In this document: piece after piece, positions 52,343 to 61,250 of the stretch | Layout: every line of letters begins with the position of its first letter | How positions within the stretch are numbered: position 1 is the first letter of the stretch | Assembly (NCBI RefSeq): GCF_002101585.1 | Contig: NZ_LQOT01000060.1 | Span: 143,183 to 207,182, forward strand | Direction: 5' to 3' | Length of the DNA: 64,000 nucleotides | DNA from: Mycolicibacter engbaekii | GTDB lineage: Bacteria > Actinomycetota > Actinomycetes > Mycobacteriales > Mycobacteriaceae | Program-made: the position numbers and the translations under genes | The notes under the pieces: model-generated | What the model saw: only the letters and a program-made list of their open reading frames with translations | The model's database searches: none | What the model was told of the DNA's origin: nothing

Positions 52343-53800
52343 GTGACCGAGCGCGAGCCCCGCGTCCTGGTCGTCGGGGCGGGCATCGCCGGGATCACCA
52401 CCGCGCACGTCCTGCGTGAACAGGGCTTCACCGACGTCACCGTGCTCGAGAAGGGCTCCGACGTCGGCGGGGTCTGGTACTGGAACCGCTATCCGGGCCT
52501 GCGATGCGACGTGCCGTCGCAGATCTACCAGTTCGGGTTCGCCCCCAAACCCGACTGGCAGCACGCCTGGGCGACCGGCGCGGCCATCCAGCGCTACCAC
52601 CGCGATGTCGTCGACGGGCTGGGGCTGGCCCCGCTGATCCGGCTGAACACCGAGGTGAGCGAGGCGCGCTGGGACGAGCACCGGCACTGGATCGTCACCA
52701 CCGCCGCCGGGGAGGAGCTGGACGCCGATTTCCTGATCTGTGCGACCGGCGTCCTGCACCACCCGTTCGTCCCGGAGATCCCCGGACTCGCCGATTTCGC
52801 CGGACCGGTGGTCCACACGGCCCGCTGGGACGACGAGCTGGACACCGGCGGCAAGCGGATCGCGGTGATCGGCACCGGATCCACCGGGGTGCAGGTGGTC
52901 TCCGCGCTGGCGCCGCAGGCCGCGTCGATCGACCACTACGTGCGGTCGGCGCAGTGGATTCTGTGGGCGCCCACGTCGCTGCGGCAGCTGCCCGGCGTCG
53001 CCGCGGTGCTGCGGCGGTTCCCGGCGTTGCACCGAGCGCTGCACCGGCTGCTGACGTTCGGCGGCTCGCGCCTGCTGACCGATGTCACCACCCGTCCGAC
53101 GTGGCGTCGCCGGGCCGTGCAGGCCTACGCCCGGGCGTGCCTGCGGATTCAGGTGCGCGACAAAGCGTTGCGGGCCAGACTTCGTCCGGACTACGAGCCG
53201 CTGTGCAAACGCCAGGTGGTGTCGGGAAGCTACTACCGGTCCGTCCGGGCCGGCAACGTCGACGTGGTCACCCAGGACATCACCGAGATCACCCCGACCG
53301 GCGTCCGCACCGCCGACGGTACCCACCGCGACACCGACGTCATCGTGCTGGCGACCGGCTTTCACGCCCACAACTACATGCGGCCGATGCGCCTGTGCGG
53401 CCGCGACCGGATCAGCATCGACGATGCCTGGGCCAAGGGCCCGCGCGCCTACCGGATGACCGCCATCCCCGGTTTCCCCAACCTGTTCACGGTGTTGGGG
53501 CCCAATTCGCCCACCGGGTCCATCTCACTGCAGTACACCTCGGAGCTCACCGCCGGCTACATCGCGCAGTGGTTGGCCAAGTTCCGGAACGGCGAGCTGA
53601 CCACGGTGGAGGTCACCGAGCAGGCCACCACCCGATTCAACGACGACGTCGCCGCCGCGATGGTCCCGACGGTGTGGAACACCGGGTGCAACTCCTGGTA
53701 CCTGACCGGCAGCGGCGCGATCGATCTGTGGCCGTTCGACCGCGCGACGCTGAAGAAGATGCTCGCCAGCCCCGATCCGGCGGATTTCCACCTCGGCTGA
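52343..53800 (+). CDS. FAD/NADPH Baeyer-Villiger-type monooxygenase
   Basis: This 485-residue flavoprotein has the FAD motif VVGAGIAGIT near residue 10, the Baeyer-Villiger fingerprint FAGPVVHTARWDDE and the NADPH motif VIGTGSTGVQ. It belongs to the same broad family as the protein at 508-1977 but differs clearly in sequence, so the two are not a recent duplication. GTG 52343 starts 22 bases after the lipoprotein stop. The next gene is convergent. Substrate unknown. Confidence 0.87.
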   Translation: MTEREPRVLVVGAGIAGITTAHVLREQGFTDVTVLEKGSDVGGVWYWNRYPGLRCDVPSQIYQFGFAPKPDWQHAWATGAAIQRYHRDVVDGLGLAPLIRLNTEVSEARWDEHRHWIVTTAAGEELDADFLICATGVLHHPFVPEIPGLADFAGPVVHTARWDDELDTGGKRIAVIGTGSTGVQVVSALAPQAASIDHYVRSAQWILWAPTSLRQLPGVAAVLRRFPALHRALHRLLTFGGSRLLTDVTTRPTWRRRAVQAYARACLRIQVRDKALRARLRPDYEPLCKRQVVSGSYYRSVRAGNVDVVTQDITEITPTGVRTADGTHRDTDVIVLATGFHAHNYMRPMRLCGRDRISIDDAWAKGPRAYRMTAIPGFPNLFTVLGPNSPTGSISLQYTSELTAGYIAQWLAKFRNGELTTVEVTEQATTRFNDDVAAAMVPTVWNTGCNSWYLTGSGAIDLWPFDRATLKKMLASPDPADFHLG

Positions 53801-53806
53801 GGCGGC

Positions 53807-54673
53807 TCAGTGCGCGCCGCGGGCCACCGGCCGGGACGCATCCGAGCTCCACTGCGACCACGATCCCGGGAACATCGCCGCCGAGCGGCCGACGGCGGCC
53901 AAGGCCGCGACGATCACCGTGGCACTGATCCCCGAACCGCAGTAGGTCCCCACCGTGGCGTCGTCTCCGATGCCGCGCTCGGCCAGCAGCCCGATGATCT
54001 GCTCGTCGGACAGCAGCGTTCCGTCGGCGCCCAGCAGTGCGGTGAACGGCAGGTTCTTCGCGCCGGGGATGTGACCGGCGGCGGCGTCGACCGGCTCCAC
54101 CTCGGCGCGGAACCGTTCGGGGGCGCGGGCGTCGAGCAACGCGATCGAACCGGTCCGGGCCCCTTCGCCGGCCTCGTCGGCGGTCAGCGTGGGCCGAAGG
54201 CCCTCATACAGGTCCTCCGGCAGCAGGGTGACGTTGCCCGGCTCGGGGCAGACCTCGCCGGTGTGCAATTCGCCGCCGGCCTGCGTCCAGGCCGCCAGGC
54301 CGCCGTCGAGGATGCGCACGTCGGCGACCCCCGAGGTGGTCAGCAGCCACCACAACCGCCCCGAACCGGCCCGGTGCCAGTCGTCGTAGACCACCACCGG
54401 CACGTTGCGCCGCACCCCCCACCGGCGGGCAGCGGCTTCCAGATCGCGGCCGGTGGGCAACGGGTGCCGGCCCCGGTCGGGCACGGTGTGGTCGGACAGC
54501 TCGTCCTCGAGCGAGACGTAGACCGCGCCCGGTAGATGGCCGCCCAGGTACGCCGGACGCCCGTCGGGTGCCTCCAGGCTCCAGCGGACGTCGAGGACGG
54601 TTACCGGTTTGCCGGCACGCAGCAGCTCAGCGAACTCCGCGGCGGTGATAAAGATCTTGCTGCGCGGATCCAC
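53807..54673 (-). CDS. Thiosulfate/3-mercaptopyruvate sulfurtransferase (double rhodanese)
   Basis: This 288-residue sulfurtransferase has two rhodanese domains: an inactive N-terminal one (VTVLDVRWSLE) and a catalytic C-terminal one with C245 in the loop TYCGSGISA. It transfers sulfane sulfur from thiosulfate or mercaptopyruvate to an acceptor. The CGSGxxA loop is nearer to mercaptopyruvate sulfurtransferases. The start is GTG 54673, 13 bases after the stop of the hemophore-like gene, so the two may be cotranscribed. Confidence 0.88.
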   Translation of the reverse strand: MDPRSKIFITAAEFAELLRAGKPVTVLDVRWSLEAPDGRPAYLGGHLPGAVYVSLEDELSDHTVPDRGRHPLPTGRDLEAAARRWGVRRNVPVVVYDDWHRAGSGRLWWLLTTSGVADVRILDGGLAAWTQAGGELHTGEVCPEPGNVTLLPEDLYEGLRPTLTADEAGEGARTGSIALLDARAPERFRAEVEPVDAAAGHIPGAKNLPFTALLGADGTLLSDEQIIGLLAERGIGDDATVGTYCGSGISATVIVAALAAVGRSAAMFPGSWSQWSSDASRPVARGAH

Positions 54674-54686
54674 CGCACGGACCAGC

Positions 54687-55025
54687 TCAGTAGTTGTTGC
54701 AGCTGTTGGCGACCTGGACGATCGTCCCCACGTACTGCTGCGCCTCGGGCATGCCCTGCACCATGTTGGCCAGCTGCTGGCGCTTGGCGGGCGGAGCGTT
54801 CAGGAACATCTGCAGCATGCCCTGGCCATTCGGGCTGGCGTCGAACTCCGCTGCCGCGGCCGGGTTCTCCGCGGCCAGCGCCGCGTGCACCTGCGAGTAG
54901 GTGCAGGTGGTGTTGATTATCGGGCCGAGGTCGGGGCTGGCGGACGCGATCCCGGATCCGGCGCAGAACGCCAAAGCCAGACTGCCGGCTGCGACAGTGA
55001 TCCTGGTCAACGACAGAGAGGCCAT
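54687..55025 (-). CDS. Hemophore-like secreted heme-binding family protein
   Basis: This 112-residue exported protein has a signal peptide (residues 1-30, ending ASA-SPDLG) and a small helical mature part with exactly two Cys (C41 and C109). The pattern CTYSQV ... AAENPAAAAEFDASP ... NAPPAKRQQLANMVQG ... IVQVANSCNNY is the mycobacterial hemophore-related family (relatives of Rv0203), where the Cys pair forms a disulfide. ATG 55025 has AAAGG nine bases upstream; GTG 55043 would add six residues. It may bring heme iron to the cell, which would complement the mycobactin genes; binding is not shown. Confidence 0.75.
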   Translation of the reverse strand: MASLSLTRITVAAGSLALAFCAGSGIASASPDLGPIINTTCTYSQVHAALAAENPAAAAEFDASPNGQGMLQMFLNAPPAKRQQLANMVQGMPEAQQYVGTIVQVANSCNNY

Positions 55026-55084
55026 TTTGCGGACGCCTTTCACCAGTGCATCTTTTACGGGGATTTGAAGACCTAACTCAAAGA

Positions 55085-55103
55085 CTGGCCAAGCTTAACC
55101 GAA
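55085..55103. promoter_or_regulatory. Weak IdeR-like site upstream of the hemophore-like gene
   Basis: Read on the minus strand, the 19-mer matches only 9 of 14 fixed IdeR positions, with the palindromic core AAGCTT. It is placed suitably, 60 bases upstream of the hemophore-like start, but may be chance. Confidence 0.25.
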
Positions 55104-55149
55104 CTGCGCGCGGCGCGCTGAAGTCGCAGCTGGGGCCGGTTGGCGCGGA

Positions 55150-56598
55150 TCAGGAGCTGTGACCGGGCTCGGTGCGCCACCACGGCGTGGGCTGGCGCGC
55201 CGCCCACCCGCTGACGCCCTCCAGTTCGGCGGCCAGCGACACCAACAGGCCGTCGCTGTTGGCCGGCCCCATCAGCTGCACCCCGATCGGGAGTCCGTCG
55301 GAGGTGAACCCGGCGGGGACATTGATCGACGGCCAGCCCAAGAGGTTCCACGGCCAGGTCACCGGGCAGGCCGCGATCATCGCGCGGTCGGTCTCCCAGC
55401 TGTTCAGGTCGTCGAAGGTGTTGACCAGCGGCGGTGGCTGAGCGGTGGTGGGCGCCAGCACCACGTCGACGATGCGGAAGATCGAGCCCACCCGGCGGTG
55501 GTCCTTGGCCTCGTGGGCGCGGGCCTTGCGCAGCACGGCCTGCGACAGCAGCCGTCCGGTGCGCATGTTGGCATGCGTCCGCGGGTCGAGGTTGACCCCG
55601 TTGCCCAGCGCGTTTGCCGCGGTCAGGATCCCGGCGGTGGACCGGGACAGGAAGTTCCACGACAGTCGCAGCCCGTAATCGGGGTTGCCCGGGACCACGG
55701 TGTGCCCGAGCAGGCGCAGCTGTTCGGCCGTGCGCTCCAGGGCGGCCCGGATCTCCGGGTGCAACCGGGCCGCGAACCCCGTGTAGGGGAAGCGGGTCGA
55801 CAGCGCGATACGCAGCTGCCCCGGTGCGGTCCGCACGTAGTCCGAGACCGTCATCGGCGGCGGTTTGTGCAGGTCGCCGTCGGCGTTGCCGGAGACCGCG
55901 TCGAGCACCAGCGCGGCGTCTTCGACGGTGCGGGCCAGCACCCCGTTGACGGTGAGCCCGTTGAAGGCCTCCGGCAGCGGCCATGTCGAGATGCGGCCGC
56001 GCTGCGGCTTGATGCCGACCAGATGCGTCCAGGCCGCGGGAATACGCACACTGCCGGCGCCGTCGGATCCGATGGCCGCGGTCACCAGGCCGGCGGCCAC
56101 CGCGGCGGCACTGCCGCCCGAGGATCCGCCGGGGGTGTGCCGGCGCGACCAGGGGTTGCGAGTGTGGCCGAAACCGGGACCGCTGGTGAACGGCCACTGG
56201 CCCAATTCGCAGGTATTGGTCTTGCCGACGATCACCGCGCCGGCGGCCCGCAGCCGGCGTACCACCTCGGAGTCGTGGCCGGCCGGTTCGACGTATCCGG
56301 AGGCGCCGAACGAGGTCGCCACCCCCGCGATGTCGGTGTCGTCTTTGACCGCGATCGGGATGCCCAGCAGCGGGGCGCGGTGCCCGGCCGCCCGGAGCCG
56401 GTCGGCTTCTGAGGCGCTGACCAGTGCCGACTCGGTGAAGACCACCCGGAAGGCGTTCAGGGTGGACTGACTGGCGTCGATGGCGTGCAGCGACCGGCGC
56501 ACCAGGTCCACCGAGGTGGCCTCACCGCTGGCCAGCTGGTAGAGCTGCTCGGTGAGGGTGGGGAAGCGGGTTGCAGACGTCGCGGACGGGTGGCTCAT
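55150..56598 (-). CDS. amiA2: Amidase (AmiA2-like)
   Basis: This 482-residue amidase-signature hydrolase cleaves a carboxylic amide. The Ser-cisSer-Lys triad is visible: K85 (AVKDD), S159/S160 in GGSSGGSAAA and nucleophile S183 in SDGAGSVRIPA. It is divergent from recO, as amiA2 (Rv2363) is in M. tuberculosis, and of normal length. Natural substrate unknown. Confidence 0.88.
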   Translation of the reverse strand: MSHPSATSATRFPTLTEQLYQLASGEATSVDLVRRSLHAIDASQSTLNAFRVVFTESALVSASEADRLRAAGHRAPLLGIPIAVKDDTDIAGVATSFGASGYVEPAGHDSEVVRRLRAAGAVIVGKTNTCELGQWPFTSGPGFGHTRNPWSRRHTPGGSSGGSAAAVAAGLVTAAIGSDGAGSVRIPAAWTHLVGIKPQRGRISTWPLPEAFNGLTVNGVLARTVEDAALVLDAVSGNADGDLHKPPPMTVSDYVRTAPGQLRIALSTRFPYTGFAARLHPEIRAALERTAEQLRLLGHTVVPGNPDYGLRLSWNFLSRSTAGILTAANALGNGVNLDPRTHANMRTGRLLSQAVLRKARAHEAKDHRRVGSIFRIVDVVLAPTTAQPPPLVNTFDDLNSWETDRAMIAACPVTWPWNLLGWPSINVPAGFTSDGLPIGVQLMGPANSDGLLVSLAAELEGVSGWAARQPTPWWRTEPGHSS

Positions 56599-56672
56599 CG
56601 GTGACGAGAGTATCGGCGTGCCACGCCGGTGGGGGTCCTCGAAACGCCCGCATCCGATGCGAAACTGGTCCG

Positions 56673-57467
56673 ATGCGGCTGTACCGGGACCGGGCGGTGG
56701 TGCTGCGCCAGCACAAGCTCGGCGAGGCCGACCGGATCGTCACTTTGCTCACCCGCGACCACGGGCTGGTCCGCGCGGTGGCCAAAGGAGTGCGTCGTAC
56801 CCGCAGCAAGTTCGGGGCCCGGCTGGAGCCGTTCGCCCACATCGATGTGCAGCTGCATCCCGGCCGCAACCTCGACATCGTCACCCAGGTGGTGTCGGTC
56901 GACGCGTTCGCCACCGACATCGTCAGCGACTACGGCCGCTACACCTGCGCCTGCGTGATCTTGGAGACCGCGGAACGCCTGGCCGGTGCCGAGCGGGCCC
57001 CGGCGACGGCACTGCACCGGCTCACCGTCGGTGCGCTGCGCGCGGTGGCCGACGGCCGCCGCCCCCGCGAGCTGGTGCTGGACGCCTACCTGCTGCGGGC
57101 CATGTCGGTGGCGGGGTGGGCACCGGCGCTGACCGAGTGCGCCCGGTGTGCCACCCCGGGCCCGCATCGGGCATTCCACGTCGCGGCCGGTGGCAGCGTC
57201 TGCGCGCACTGCCGCCCGGCGGGGGCGACCACCCCGCCGATGGGGGTGCTGGATCTGATGTCGGCGTTGCACGACGGTGACTGGGAAGCCGCTGAGCTGT
57301 CCACGACGGCGCATCGCAGCCACGCCAGCGGATTGGTGGCCGCGCACCTGCAGTGGCACCTGGAGCGGCGCCTGCGGACCTTGCCCTTGGTGGAGCGGGT
57401 CTCCCAGCAGCCGGCGCAGCGCGGCGCCGACGACGCGGATGCGCAGTCCCGCGCCACCGGCAGCTGA
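56673..57467 (+). CDS. recO: DNA repair protein RecO
   Basis: This 264-residue recombination mediator works with RecR to load RecA at gaps. It has an N-terminal OB fold (RDRAVVLRQHKLGEADRIVTLLTRDHGLVRAVAKGVRR) and a helical C-terminal part with a four-Cys zinc site (ECARC ... SVCAHC). ATG 56673 begins the conserved MRLYRDRA start. In M. tuberculosis it is adjacent to uppS; here two genes intervene. Confidence 0.93.
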   Translation: MRLYRDRAVVLRQHKLGEADRIVTLLTRDHGLVRAVAKGVRRTRSKFGARLEPFAHIDVQLHPGRNLDIVTQVVSVDAFATDIVSDYGRYTCACVILETAERLAGAERAPATALHRLTVGALRAVADGRRPRELVLDAYLLRAMSVAGWAPALTECARCATPGPHRAFHVAAGGSVCAHCRPAGATTPPMGVLDLMSALHDGDWEAAELSTTAHRSHASGLVAAHLQWHLERRLRTLPLVERVSQQPAQRGADDADAQSRATGS

Positions 57468-57579
57468 CACATCGGGGTCCCCGAACCCGAAATCTGTCCG
57501 TTTCGGTGGACTGTCCGGTGCTCGGCGGTAGGCTGATGCGACTTCACGATCCGCATGTTCAACCAGGAAGGCAGGCCGA

Positions 57580-58131
57580 ATGTTTCACGACACCGGGTGG
57601 GGGCGCTGGGCGCACAGAACGATGCCGGGATACGGAGCCGGTTTCGGTGTGGCGGCCGGAGCGCTACTCGTCGTGGGAATGATGCCGGCCGTGGCTTCCT
57701 GCGCGCGGGCCGCCGAGCCCGGCCCGGCGGCCGGGATCACGGCACCGCTGCCGGTGAACGGCCCCGGCGCTGACGGGGCGGACGGCGCCGACGGCGCTCC
57801 CGGGGCGGACGGCGCTCCCGGAGCCGACGGGGCCCCCGGCGCCGGTGGCCTGGGCGGCCAGGGCGGCAAGGGCGGCCAAGGCGGCAAGGGCGGCCAGGGC
57901 GGTAAGGGCGGTGCCGGCGGCCAGGGCGGCCAGGGCGGTAAGGGCGGCCAGGGTGGCCGCGGCGGCGACGGCGGTAACGGTGGGGCCGGCGGGGCCGGTG
58001 GCGCCGGTGGCGCTTCGGGACCCGGCGGTCAGCCCGGTGAGGGCGGTGCCGGTGGTCTGGGCGGTGCGCCCGGACCGGGTGGAACCCCAGGCCAGCCCGG
58101 TCAGCCCGGTGAGCCCGGTCGGGCCGGCTGA
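57580..58131 (+). CDS. Collagen-like Gly-rich exported protein, putative lipoprotein
   Basis: This 183-residue protein is more than one third Gly. A hydrophobic export segment (about 21-40) ends in VASC, a plausible lipobox with C41. Then come collagen-like G-x-y triplets (GAD/GAP, about residues 63-87), a block of GGx triplets alternating Gln and Lys (GGQGGKGG repeats, about 88-150), and a second collagen-like tail (GTPGQPGQPGEPG). It is reminiscent of PGRS composition but has no PE domain. It would be surface exposed. DNA underlying it is repetitive, so length may vary. No function is known. Confidence 0.7.
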   Translation: MFHDTGWGRWAHRTMPGYGAGFGVAAGALLVVGMMPAVASCARAAEPGPAAGITAPLPVNGPGADGADGADGAPGADGAPGADGAPGAGGLGGQGGKGGQGGKGGQGGKGGAGGQGGQGGKGGQGGRGGDGGNGGAGGAGGAGGASGPGGQPGEGGAGGLGGAPGPGGTPGQPGQPGEPGRAG

Positions 58132-58267
58132 CCCTGCCCCACTGACTCGTTCCGGCGCGTCGGACACTGCGTTTGCAGTCGCCTCCGGGCGCGCCGACCC
58201 AACAAGCCCCCGCTAAAGTCTGATCCGATCCGGCGGGGGGTTAATTCGACAAGGAGCCACAACAAAA

Positions 58268-59488
58268 GTGACCGAGAATCCACGTGCAGACGTCGTCTCC
58301 CGGCAGTACGAGCGGTGGACGTACCCGCCGCCCATCCATGACCTGCAGGCCTGGACGACCACAAACTGGGAGTGGTTCGACCCGAGCCACGCGCACCGGG
58401 TGCTGTGGCCGGATCGTGAATACCGTCCCGACCTCGACATCCTGATCGCGGGCTGTGGTACCAACCAGGCGGCGGTATTCGCCTACAACAACCCGCAGGC
58501 CAAGGTTGTGGCCGTCGACATCAGCGCATCGTCGTTGGGGCACCAGCAGTACCTCAAGGACAAGCACGGTCTGTGGAACCTGGAGCTGCACCAGCTGCCC
58601 ATTGAGGAGCTTTCCACGCTCGACCGGGAATTCGACCTGGCGATCTCGACGGGCGTGCTGCACCACATGGCCGACCCGGAGACGGGCATGAAGGCGATCG
58701 CCGAGCGGCTGCGGCCCGACGGCGTGGCCGGCATCATGCTCTACGCGCGCTACGGCCGCATCGGTATCGAAATCCTGGAGTCGGTCTTCCGGGACCTCGG
58801 GTTGGAGCAGAACGACGAGTCGATTCAGACCGTCCGCCAGGCCGTCCGCGTGCTGTCGCCGGAGCACCCGGTGCAGCCGTACATCAAGATCGCCGGCGAC
58901 CTGCACTCGGATTCGGGCCTGGTGGACACGTTCTTGCACGGTCGGGCGAAGAGCTACGACGTCGACGGTTGCATCGAGCTGGCCAAGTCGGCCGGCCTGG
59001 AGTTCCAGGACTGGCTGCTCAAGGCGCCGTACTACGCGCACGATGTGGTGGTGCCATCGGCCGGCTTCTACGACAGGATCAACGCCCTGCCGGAGGAGAA
59101 GATCTGGTCGGTGATGGAGCGCATCCACACCCTCAACGCGCGGCACTTCTTCATCGCCACTCGGTCCGATCGGCCCAAGAGCAGCTACAAGATCGACTTC
59201 TCCACGCCGGAGAGCCTCGACTACGTACCGCTGTTCCGCTGGAAGTGTGGCTTGAACAACGACGAGATCTACCGTTCGGGCTGGCGTATGCCGTTGAACC
59301 CGGCGCAGCTGCCGTTCGTTCAGAGCATCGACGGTCGGCGTAGCATTCGTCAGATCGCCGCGGACCTGGCGCAGGCCAGCGGCCCCTCGCGCGGCAGCCT
59401 CGCGGACCTGGAGAAGTTCGGGCGGAAGCTGTTCCAGTCGCTGTGGCGGCTGGACTTCGTCGCGGTCGATCTGAGTGCCCGTTCCTGA
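58268..59488 (+). CDS. Class I SAM-dependent methyltransferase with extra C-terminal domain
   Basis: In this 406-residue protein residues about 50-180 form a Rossmann methyltransferase with motif I ILIAGCGTNQAAVFA, VVAVDISASS and AISTGVLHHM. The C-terminal 120 residues include PLNPAQLPFVQSIDGRRSIRQIAADLA, a segment like small winged-helix/PqqD-type modules. GTG 58268 is preceded by AAGGAG about nine bases upstream. It precedes uppS on the same strand by 82 bp. Substrate unknown. Confidence 0.82.
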   Translation: MTENPRADVVSRQYERWTYPPPIHDLQAWTTTNWEWFDPSHAHRVLWPDREYRPDLDILIAGCGTNQAAVFAYNNPQAKVVAVDISASSLGHQQYLKDKHGLWNLELHQLPIEELSTLDREFDLAISTGVLHHMADPETGMKAIAERLRPDGVAGIMLYARYGRIGIEILESVFRDLGLEQNDESIQTVRQAVRVLSPEHPVQPYIKIAGDLHSDSGLVDTFLHGRAKSYDVDGCIELAKSAGLEFQDWLLKAPYYAHDVVVPSAGFYDRINALPEEKIWSVMERIHTLNARHFFIATRSDRPKSSYKIDFSTPESLDYVPLFRWKCGLNNDEIYRSGWRMPLNPAQLPFVQSIDGRRSIRQIAADLAQASGPSRGSLADLEKFGRKLFQSLWRLDFVAVDLSARS

Positions 59489-59570
59489 TCGTCGGCATGG
59501 TCGGTAAGCCGTCGCGGCGGCCGTATGGTCGCCGCGGGCGGCGCCGGCACGGTCGGGCAGGATAAGGCGC

Positions 59571-60458
59571 ATGGTGTTGAACCGGGCAAATCGGAAGGCG
59601 GGCTTCCCGCAGCTGCCCGCGGCGCCTGCGGATTATCCGGTATTCCCGGACAAATCCACCTGGCCGGTGGTCTTCCCGCAGTTGCCGTCGCCGCCAGGCG
59701 GGGGGCCGTGCCGCCCCCCGCAGCACCCGTCCAAGGCCGTGGCGCCGCAGATCCCCGCCGAGGCGCTGCCGAACCACGTCGCGGTCGTGATGGACGGCAA
59801 CGGCCGCTGGGCGACCCAGCGCGGGCTGGGCCGCACCGAGGGGCACAAGATGGGCGAGGCGGTGCTCATCGACATCACCTGCGGTGCCATCGAACTGGGC
59901 ATCAAGTGGCTGACGGTGTATGCGTTCTCCACCGAGAACTGGAAGCGCTCCCCTGAGGAGGTGCGCTTCCTGATGGGGTTCAACCGCGAGGTGGTGCGCC
60001 GGCGGCGCGAGAACCTCAACGCGATGGGCGTGCGGATGCGCTGGGTGGGCTCACGTCCGAAGATGTGGCGCAGTGTGATCAAGGAATTCGAGATCGCCGA
60101 GGCCATGACCGTGGACAACGACGTCATCACGATCAATTACTGCGTCAACTACGGCGGGCGCACCGAGATCGCCGAAGCCGCCAAGGCCATCGCCGAGGAG
60201 GCCGTGGCGGGCAAGCTGAACCCGAGCCGGATCAACGAGGCCACCATCGCGCGGCACCTGCACCGGCCGGACATGCCCGACGTCGACCTGCTGATCCGCA
60301 CCTCCGGCGAGCAGCGGTCGTCCAACTTCATGCTGTGGCAGGCGGCCTACGCCGAGTACATCTTCCAAGAGAAGCTGTGGCCGGACTACGACCGCCGCGA
60401 TCTGTGGGAGGCCTGCGAGCAGTACGCCTCGCGGCAGCGCCGGTTCGGAACGGCCTGA
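59571..60458 (+). CDS. uppS: Decaprenyl (long-chain cis-prenyl) diphosphate synthase
   Basis: This 295-residue cis-prenyltransferase extends prenyl diphosphate for cell-wall carrier lipid. The catalytic Asp is D75 in VMDGNGRWA, followed by RGLGRTEGH. The motifs YAFSTENWKR, LIRTSGEQRSSNF and the C-terminal AYAEYIF are present. It has the long Pro-rich N-terminal extension of Rv2361c. The stop overlaps the next start by one base (TGATG). Confidence 0.93.
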   Translation: MVLNRANRKAGFPQLPAAPADYPVFPDKSTWPVVFPQLPSPPGGGPCRPPQHPSKAVAPQIPAEALPNHVAVVMDGNGRWATQRGLGRTEGHKMGEAVLIDITCGAIELGIKWLTVYAFSTENWKRSPEEVRFLMGFNREVVRRRRENLNAMGVRMRWVGSRPKMWRSVIKEFEIAEAMTVDNDVITINYCVNYGGRTEIAEAAKAIAEEAVAGKLNPSRINEATIARHLHRPDMPDVDLLIRTSGEQRSSNFMLWQAAYAEYIFQEKLWPDYDRRDLWEACEQYASRQRRFGTA

Positions 60459-60844
60459 TGTCCACGCTGGCCGACCGGCTCGCCGCGGCGCTCGCCGAGG
60501 TGCTGGCGGTCGACACCGAACCCGACGGTGCGCTGACCGTCCGGCACGACGGAATGCTGGCGTCGTTGCGGGTGGTGCCGATCGCCGAGGACCTGGAGCT
60601 GGTGTCGCTCACCGCGATCCTGGCGTGGGATCTGCCGTTGACCGAGCAGCTGCGCATCCGTGCCGCCGAACAGGCCGACCTCAGTCAGCTGGGCACCGTG
60701 TCCCTCGTCGGTAAGGACGCGTCCGCGGACGTGATCCTGCGGTACAACTTTCCCGGATCGGGGCTGAGCGATGGCGCACTGCGCACCCTGGTCCTGATGG
60801 TGCTGGCCAAGGGCGTCGACATCCGGGACGCACTGACCGCCTGA
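60458..60844 (+). CDS. Conserved mycobacterial protein (Rv2360c-like)
   Basis: This 128-residue cytosolic alpha/beta protein begins MSTLADRLAAALAEVL. The core LTVRHDGMLASLRVVPIAEDLELVSLTAILAWDLPL resembles YbjN/secretion-chaperone-like folds. Coupled by one base to uppS, as Rv2360c is to Rv2361c. No motif reveals its role. It ends 13 bp from the convergent zur stop. Confidence 0.8.
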   Translation: MSTLADRLAAALAEVLAVDTEPDGALTVRHDGMLASLRVVPIAEDLELVSLTAILAWDLPLTEQLRIRAAEQADLSQLGTVSLVGKDASADVILRYNFPGSGLSDGALRTLVLMVLAKGVDIRDALTA

Positions 60845-60857
60845 TGGCGGGCGGGGC

Positions 60858-61250
60858 TCAGTTCCGGCAGGCGGGGCAGGTGCCGAAGATCTCGATGGTG
60901 TGGCCGACGTCGGAGTAGTCGTGCTCGGCGGCGATGCGCGCCGCCCACTCTTCGACTTCGCGGTCGCCCACCTCGACGGTGGCCCCGCAGCCCCGGCACA
61001 CCAGATGGTGGTGGTGGTGATCCGAGCATCGCCGGTACACCGATTCGCCGGTGTCCGAACGCAGCGTGTCGACCTGTCCGGCCGTGGCCATCGCCTGCAA
61101 TGTGCGGTAGACGGTGGTCAGCCCGATGTTCTCGCCGCGCTCACGCAGCGCGTCGTGCAGTTCCTGGGCCGACCGGAAATCCTCGACGGTCTCCAGCAGC
61201 GCCGCGATCGCCGCCCGCTGCCGGGTGGAGCGCACCCCGGGGGCGCTCAA
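60858..61250 (-). CDS. zur: Zinc uptake regulator Zur (FurB)
   Basis: This 130-residue Fur-family repressor senses zinc. It has a winged helix (RSTRQRAAIAALLETVEDFRSAQELHDAL ... GLTTVYRTLQAM), the metal-binding SDHHHHHLVCRGCG stretch and a second CxxC (GTCPACRN). TTG 61250 is taken as start because it gives a TTGA overlap with smtB and the MSAPGVRSTRQR start known for mycobacterial Zur; GTG 61235 is an alternative. It is cotranscribed with smtB. Confidence 0.9.
   Translation of the reverse strand: MSAPGVRSTRQRAAIAALLETVEDFRSAQELHDALRERGENIGLTTVYRTLQAMATAGQVDTLRSDTGESVYRRCSDHHHHHLVCRGCGATVEVGDREVEEWAARIAAEHDYSDVGHTIEIFGTCPACRN

Noticed and set aside
51275..53371. Long minus-strand frame across era, the lipoprotein gene and the monooxygenase gene
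   Set aside because: It crosses three well-supported genes and has no recognisable motif.
57580..58131. PE_PGRS protein
   Set aside because: The Gly-rich repeats recall PGRS, but there is no PE domain; the N-terminus is a hydrophobic export segment with a possible lipobox.
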